Positions 32,719-35,721 of a DNA stretch of 35,721 bases are shown here, in pieces. This stretch comes from Clostridia bacterium. Its GTDB lineage: Bacteria; Bacillota; Clostridia; Oscillospirales; CAG-272. The notes under the pieces were generated by a model. The model was not told the origin of the DNA. It searched no databases and saw nothing but the letters and a program-made list of their open reading frames with translations. How positions within the stretch are numbered: the first letter of the stretch is position 1; each line of letters begins with the position of its first letter. The DNA lies in the NCBI GenBank assembly GCA_017621695.1, contig JAGASP010000008.1:1-35721 (forward strand), given 5' to 3'. A program made the position numbers and the translations under genes.

Positions 32719-34884
32719 TTATAATGTGTGTTCCCACTCACGATCTTTCTTACGCTCCTTTCTTGGTCTGTGCTGTGGAATGGTGGTACAATCCTGCGGC
32801 TGACGGTAGCTTTCGATATTAGAAAGATTTCCGACAATGTTAAGGATGTCCGTTGTGATGGTGAGGAAGGTGTTTTGCGCCATCCTCGTCAGAGCAACGG
32901 CTGCCGACTCGTTGCCTGCCTGCGCCGACCTATTCAGATACTCGATTGCTTTCTCCATATCGAACATATCCGACTCAAAGAGGTAGATCTGCGCGAGTCG
33001 ATAATCGGCAAACATATTTCCGCGCGCCGAAGCCTTCTCCAAGTGTTCAATCGCTTTGGCAATATCCTTCTTTACGACCTTGCCCTCCATATAATACTTG
33101 CCGAGGGTGTAGGCGGCAAATTCGTTGCCGTCTTGCTCCGCTTGGAATAGCATACGGAAACCGTCGTTGCGGTTCGCTCCAAAGAAGCTATCCTCAACAT
33201 ATATCTTGCCGAGCAAGGTCGCGCCGTATAGGTTGCCACCTACGGCAGAACGGTAGAGCCACTCTGCCGCATTTTCGATGTCTTGGTCGTAGCGGATGCC
33301 GTAATAAAGCATCTTACCGATGCGATATTGCGCCACGTGATAACCGCCCTCTGCCGAGCGTTCAAGGAAATGATCTCCCCACGCTTCGTGATAATACTTG
33401 CTGCTCTCGTCAAAATAAATCCGAGATAGGCGGTACATCGCATAGACGTTTCCGTTCCGCGCTTGATACTGAAGGTCACGAAAGCTCTTTATCAGCTCAT
33501 CGTCCTCGTCATCAAACGGAAGCTCATCACGCATAATTTCGTCGCCCTCAAAGAAAGCGTTTAGGTCGTCAGCAGACAAATGATCGCGGATACGAGTGCG
33601 GAGAGAAGAACCGACGAGAACATCGTCCCGATGATCCACCACTTCATATCCGAGATCAGCTTCGTCAGAGCCGATACCTTCTCGTCCGTGGTCGCGCTGA
33701 GCTTCTTCAAAAATTCTTCGCGCTTCTTCCCATCCTGTGACAAGGTTTCCTTGTTTTCCGTGAGAAGATATTGCAGATGGGGGCTTATCGAGTCCACCGA
33801 GTTCTTCATATCCCTGCCGAGCGTTTTCGTCCATTCCTCCATCCACTCTTGATGGCTGACGTAATTCATATACATCATTTGGTGCATCTGATCGAGTGTC
33901 GCCATCTTGGAAAGCTCCGCGTACAGCTCCGGCTGAAACATCATCACCGCCTGCATATACTCTTGGAACGCTTCCCATTGCTCCTTCGGTATCGGGTACG
34001 CCATCGTCGCCCTTTGAGGTGTGTCCATTGTTTGAAGCACCGACTTCGATGCGGCTTTCAGCTTGTTGAATGCCGAGTTGGTCTGTGCCTGATTGTTGTT
34101 GTCTGATTGCAAATTCATACTGCATATACTCCTTTAGAAATTTAGATTCGTGAAGTTTGTTATCCCTTACCTTCATCCCATTCGGGCAGGTGTAGGTGAT
34201 ATATTTACGGCTATCCGTCCACTTAACCGTATAGCCTGCCGACTCCATAAGAGCTATAAACTCGTCCTTAGAGCCGACCATTGTCATCGCTTGCTCAATG
34301 TCATTGATACATTGGAATTTCCAACTGTCGCCCTTGAGCGCGGCGCGATATTCTCTTGTGCCGATAGATTTCAAACCGAAGGTCTGCTTATATTCGGGCA
34401 GCACCGAGAGATTATGAGCCTCGCATATCTCATCACTCAGCCTGCGCATCTGCTCGATAGAGCGTGGGCCGAGCTGGATTTTTTTGCCGTTCTCGTAGCT
34501 AACGCTGTTGATAACAAAATGATTATGCACGCGCTGAACACCGTCGCTCTCGGCATCAAGATGTGTGCCGACGAGTACCTCGTAGCCGGGAAACATCTTC
34601 TCGGCAAGCTCGATGCCGATACGGTGCGCTTCATCGTAAGAAGTGATCTCGCCGGGGCGGAAGGATTGCTCGTAATGATAAAAGTACGTTCCTTTCCGCT
34701 TGCCGAAAAGATTTTTCGTCGCCATAAATTCCTCATAGGCTGACTCTCCGATACAATTCACGCCCGACAGATACCGTCTGCCGTTCTCGTCAAGTGTCTT
34801 GGCATCCTGCGAAACATAATCAATGACCGCCTTCATAGAGCTTGGATTTTGCTTTGACTCTTGGATATAATTACACGTTGCCAT
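32719..34884 (-). CDS. MobA-type relaxase with C-terminal Sel1 repeats
   Basis: A 721-residue protein with the relaxase domain in residues 1-about 240. The three-His signature is visible as THLDAE (H108) and RVHNHFVINS (H120 and H122), and the N-terminal part has candidate catalytic Tyr residues (CNYIQESKQN, VIDYVSQD). It would nick the element's oriT and lead the strand into the recipient. Residues about 255-441 are hydrophilic and low-complexity, exactly where another gene overlaps in a different frame. Residues about 460-675 are Sel1-type repeats (AEWLYRSAVGGNLYGATLLGKIYVE and similar), unusual for a relaxase. The start could be the ATG at 34884 or a TTG two codons before; the 5' end overlaps mobC. 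Confidence 0.9.
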   Translation of the reverse strand: MATCNYIQESKQNPSSMKAVIDYVSQDAKTLDENGRRYLSGVNCIGESAYEEFMATKNLFGKRKGTYFYHYEQSFRPGEITSYDEAHRIGIELAEKMFPGYEVLVGTHLDAESDGVQRVHNHFVINSVSYENGKKIQLGPRSIEQMRRLSDEICEAHNLSVLPEYKQTFGLKSIGTREYRAALKGDSWKFQCINDIEQAMTMVGSKDEFIALMESAGYTVKWTDSRKYITYTCPNGMKVRDNKLHESKFLKEYMQYEFAIRQQQSGTDQLGIQQAESRIEVGASNNGHTSKGDDGVPDTEGAMGSVPRVYAGGDDVSAGAVRGAFQDGDTRSDAPNDVYELRQPSRVDGGMDENARQGYEELGGLDKPPSAISSHGKQGNLVTGWEEARRIFEEAQRDHGREGIGSDEADLGYEVVDHRDDVLVGSSLRTRIRDHLSADDLNAFFEGDEIMRDELPFDDEDDELIKSFRDLQYQARNGNVYAMYRLSRIYFDESSKYYHEAWGDHFLERSAEGGYHVAQYRIGKMLYYGIRYDQDIENAAEWLYRSAVGGNLYGATLLGKIYVEDSFFGANRNDGFRMLFQAEQDGNEFAAYTLGKYYMEGKVVKKDIAKAIEHLEKASARGNMFADYRLAQIYLFESDMFDMEKAIEYLNRSAQAGNESAAVALTRMAQNTFLTITTDILNIVGNLSNIESYRQPQDCTTIPQHRPRKERKKDREWEHTL
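33561..34118 (-). CDS. MobB-like membrane protein nested inside the relaxase gene
   Basis: A 185-residue reading frame wholly inside the relaxase gene, in another frame on the same strand. Its ATG is preceded by a perfect AAAGGAG (34135-34129) at 10-base spacing. The product looks like a real protein: a Gln/Asn-rich start, helical middle parts (KEQWEAFQEYMQAVMMF, HQEWMEEWTKTLGRDMKNSV), a coiled-coil-like stretch and a C-terminal membrane helix (WWIIGTMFSSVLLSALVSAI) close to the stop. In the host frame the same DNA encodes a disordered, low-complexity linker, which suits overprinting. In ColE1- and RSF1010-type plasmids mobB is likewise nested in mobA. The name is by analogy; I see no firm homology. 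Confidence 0.8.
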   Translation of the reverse strand: MNLQSDNNNQAQTNSAFNKLKAASKSVLQTMDTPQRATMAYPIPKEQWEAFQEYMQAVMMFQPELYAELSKMATLDQMHQMMYMNYVSHQEWMEEWTKTLGRDMKNSVDSISPHLQYLLTENKETLSQDGKKREEFLKKLSATTDEKVSALTKLISDMKWWIIGTMFSSVLLSALVSAIICLLTT

Positions 34885-35278
34885 CGTCAATCACATCCTC
34901 TCTCGGTGGCATATTACCGCTTGCTACCGCGCCGTTTGCTTCTTCAAACAGACCGTTGATTGCGACATAATTTCGTGTCAACGCCTCGGTCGCGGCGGTA
35001 AGATTGACGGTCGTGATGCGCCCTTGGTGAGCGAGCATTGTTAGCTGATTGAGATTTCTTCCGATGGCTTTCAGCTCGTGAAGCGTTGGCTTCAGCTCGT
35101 CGATCTGATAGATCGTCTTGCCTTGAGCCGCCATTAAGAGATACTCACGCTGTGTCATTCCCGTGCGCTTAATCGCTTTGAGAATTTTGTTTCGCTCGGA
35201 TTCACTTGCCCAAAAGGATATTTTTTTATCGCGCAGGCGACCGTTTTGCTTTGTGTTGTTGTCTTGATTTTCTATAAT
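34871..35278 (-). CDS. mobC: MobC-type relaxosome protein, probable non-standard start codon
   Basis: A small relaxosome accessory protein that helps open oriT for the relaxase. The standard frame begins at the ATG at 35158 (95 residues: MTQREYLLMAAQGKTI, LKAIGRNLNQLTMLAHQGRI), but the frame is open and MobC-like for 40 more codons upstream: RLRDKKISFWASESERNKIL and KAIKRTG are the typical MobC N-terminus. No ATG, GTG or TTG exists there before the stop. A GAGG site lies 6 bases before an ATT codon at 35278, giving 135 residues, the family's usual length. I therefore propose ATT (or the ATA after it) as start. It overlaps the relaxase start by 14 bases, indicating coupling. Confidence 0.82.
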   Translation of the reverse strand: MIENQDNNTKQNGRLRDKKISFWASESERNKILKAIKRTGMTQREYLLMAAQGKTIYQIDELKPTLHELKAIGRNLNQLTMLAHQGRITTVNLTAATEALTRNYVAINGLFEEANGAVASGNMPPREDVIDDGNV

Positions 35279-35310
35279 TGCTTACCTCATTTCTTTAAGA
35301 TTTTTGTTAA

Positions 35311-35413
35311 GCGAAAGTGGGGGCTTGGGGGCTTTGCCCCCGACAAGCTGTGTTTGGGTGAAGCGCCGCCGATGGCGGTGGGAGTCCAAACACTCTGCTT
35401 GCCCCGCTTTCGC
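35311..35413. other. Highly structured region, candidate oriT
   Basis: A nested set of inverted repeats just upstream of mobC. The outer stem is GCGAAAG-GGGG (35311-35324) with CCCC-CTTTCGC (35400-35413). Inside lie the hairpin GGGGGC-TTT-GCCCCC (35327-35341), a stem CAAGC..TGTTTGG (35344-35357) with its imperfect complement (35386-35401), and an inner GCGCCGCC/GGCGGTG hairpin. Origins of transfer often lie here and carry such repeats. No nick-site consensus is recognised, so an RNA leader element is an alternative. Confidence 0.45.
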
Positions 35414-35428
35414 GGGTGTCCTGTGCGA

Positions 35429-35581
35429 TTATCTGCGCTTATCAAATAGCTCACAGCGGACGATAACCACACGGTAGCTCTGCTTACACTTACGTTTGCA
35501 ATGCAGGCATTTTTTGTTGTAGGCAATGTGTCCCGAAGGCTTTCGGAAGAACTGCCATTCGTCTTGTTTTTTCTTCGTCAT
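35429..35581 (-). CDS. Small Cys-rich, zinc-ribbon-like protein
   Basis: A 50-residue basic protein starting MTKKKQDEWQFFRKPSGHIA, with KKCLHCKRKCKQSYR and a further Cys (RCELFD) that could bind zinc. Small proteins with a similar FRKPSGHIAYN and Cys-pair pattern are familiar to me next to mobC in Clostridial mobile elements, but their function is not known. The start has AAAGGA 7 bases before it. A 79-codon frame overlapping it (35287-35526) is a shadow. Confidence 0.75.
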   Translation of the reverse strand: MTKKKQDEWQFFRKPSGHIAYNKKCLHCKRKCKQSYRVVIVRCELFDKRR

Positions 35582-35646
35582 TCCTTTTTCCTTTCATCAA
35601 ATTTTACTTACAGGGGAGGAGTAAAAAGGCGTAACATCCGATACAA

Positions 35647-35717
35647 GCAAGGTCGCAAAAGTACATCTGTGCCGTTTGTTTTGTTTCGACCTTGCCCGAG
35701 TTTGCGGTGCAAACTCG
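35647..35717. other. Paired hairpins at the window end
   Basis: GCAAGGTCG (35647-35655) pairs perfectly with CGACCTTGC (35687-35695), followed by the hairpin CGAGTTTGC-GGT-GCAAACTCG (35697-35717). They could be a terminator or attenuator in front of the mobilization genes; no clear T-tract is visible. Confidence 0.4.
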
Positions 35718-35721
35718 CAAA

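Larger units (their letters stand above)
30434..35721 (-). mobile_element. Integrative mobilizable element in spoVT (partial, runs off the window)
   Basis: The stretch holds a serine recombinase at the spoVT junction, a small cargo gene, a relaxase with a nested membrane-protein gene, mobC, a structured candidate oriT and a small Cys-rich protein, all on the minus strand. No conjugation pore genes are present in the visible part, so it may depend on a helper element, although more genes could follow outside the window. Confidence 0.85.

Noticed and set aside
33240-33479. Second nested frame inside the relaxase gene (79 codons)
   Set aside because: No ribosome site, and the product has no domain or membrane pattern; unlike the frame at 33561-34118 it looks like chance.
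35287-35526. Minus-strand open frame of 79 codons upstream of mobC
   Set aside because: It runs through the inverted repeats, has no ribosome site and overlaps the better-supported Cys-rich gene in another frame.
1-35721. tRNA genes, rRNA genes and CRISPR arrays
   Set aside because: No T-loop-like GGTTCGAATC contexts with matching stems and no regularly spaced direct repeats were seen.

Overview
The window looks like a piece of chromosome from a spore-forming member of the Clostridia (Bacillota), possibly an uncultured Oscillospirales- or Christensenellales-type gut bacterium. Signs are strong AGGAGG-type ribosome binding sites, sigma-A promoters with 17-base spacers, Gram-positive ABC sugar importers without their own ATPase, a short ProRS, and a spoVT gene. 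The taxon is inferred from gene content; no rRNA, tRNA or CRISPR array was seen.

Bases 1-13065 are a housekeeping and mixed region. In order: a palindromic repeat; a DUF1015 gene; an ECF-type sigma factor with a long C-terminal extension; proS; a MITE-like element; a SEDS cell-wall glycosyltransferase followed by nagA; two more palindromic repeats; a membrane protein overlapping a secreted metallo-beta-lactamase-fold lipoprotein; an XRE regulator with palindromic operators at its own promoter; and an RlmI-type rRNA methyltransferase.

Bases 13066-29940 hold one large, codon-biased operon of about 16 kb. An AT-rich upstream region and a consensus promoter lead into a roughly 410-base leader. 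Then come a 1207-residue solute-binding protein with an extra N-terminal half and no lipobox, two sugar permeases, an NHL-repeat/Yip1 membrane protein, a 2024-residue secreted DUF5696-type protein, and a second permease pair, closed by a strong bidirectional terminator. It resembles a polysaccharide or oligosaccharide uptake system: one binding protein, two permease pairs, no ATPase, and two unusual extracytoplasmic proteins.

Bases 29978-35721 hold one end of an integrated mobilizable element. Its large serine recombinase reads in frame, without a stop codon, into the last 153 codons of the sporulation gene spoVT. The element has therefore split spoVT after about codon 30; the 5' part of spoVT should lie at the other end of the element, outside the window. 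Behind the recombinase are a small unknown cargo gene, a MobA-type relaxase with C-terminal Sel1 repeats, a probable mobB-like membrane-protein gene nested in another frame inside the relaxase gene, mobC (apparently with a non-standard start codon), a highly structured candidate oriT, and a small Cys-rich protein. The split spoVT and the nested gene are the two most striking observations. The first recalls the excisable elements that interrupt sporulation genes, such as skin in sigK.
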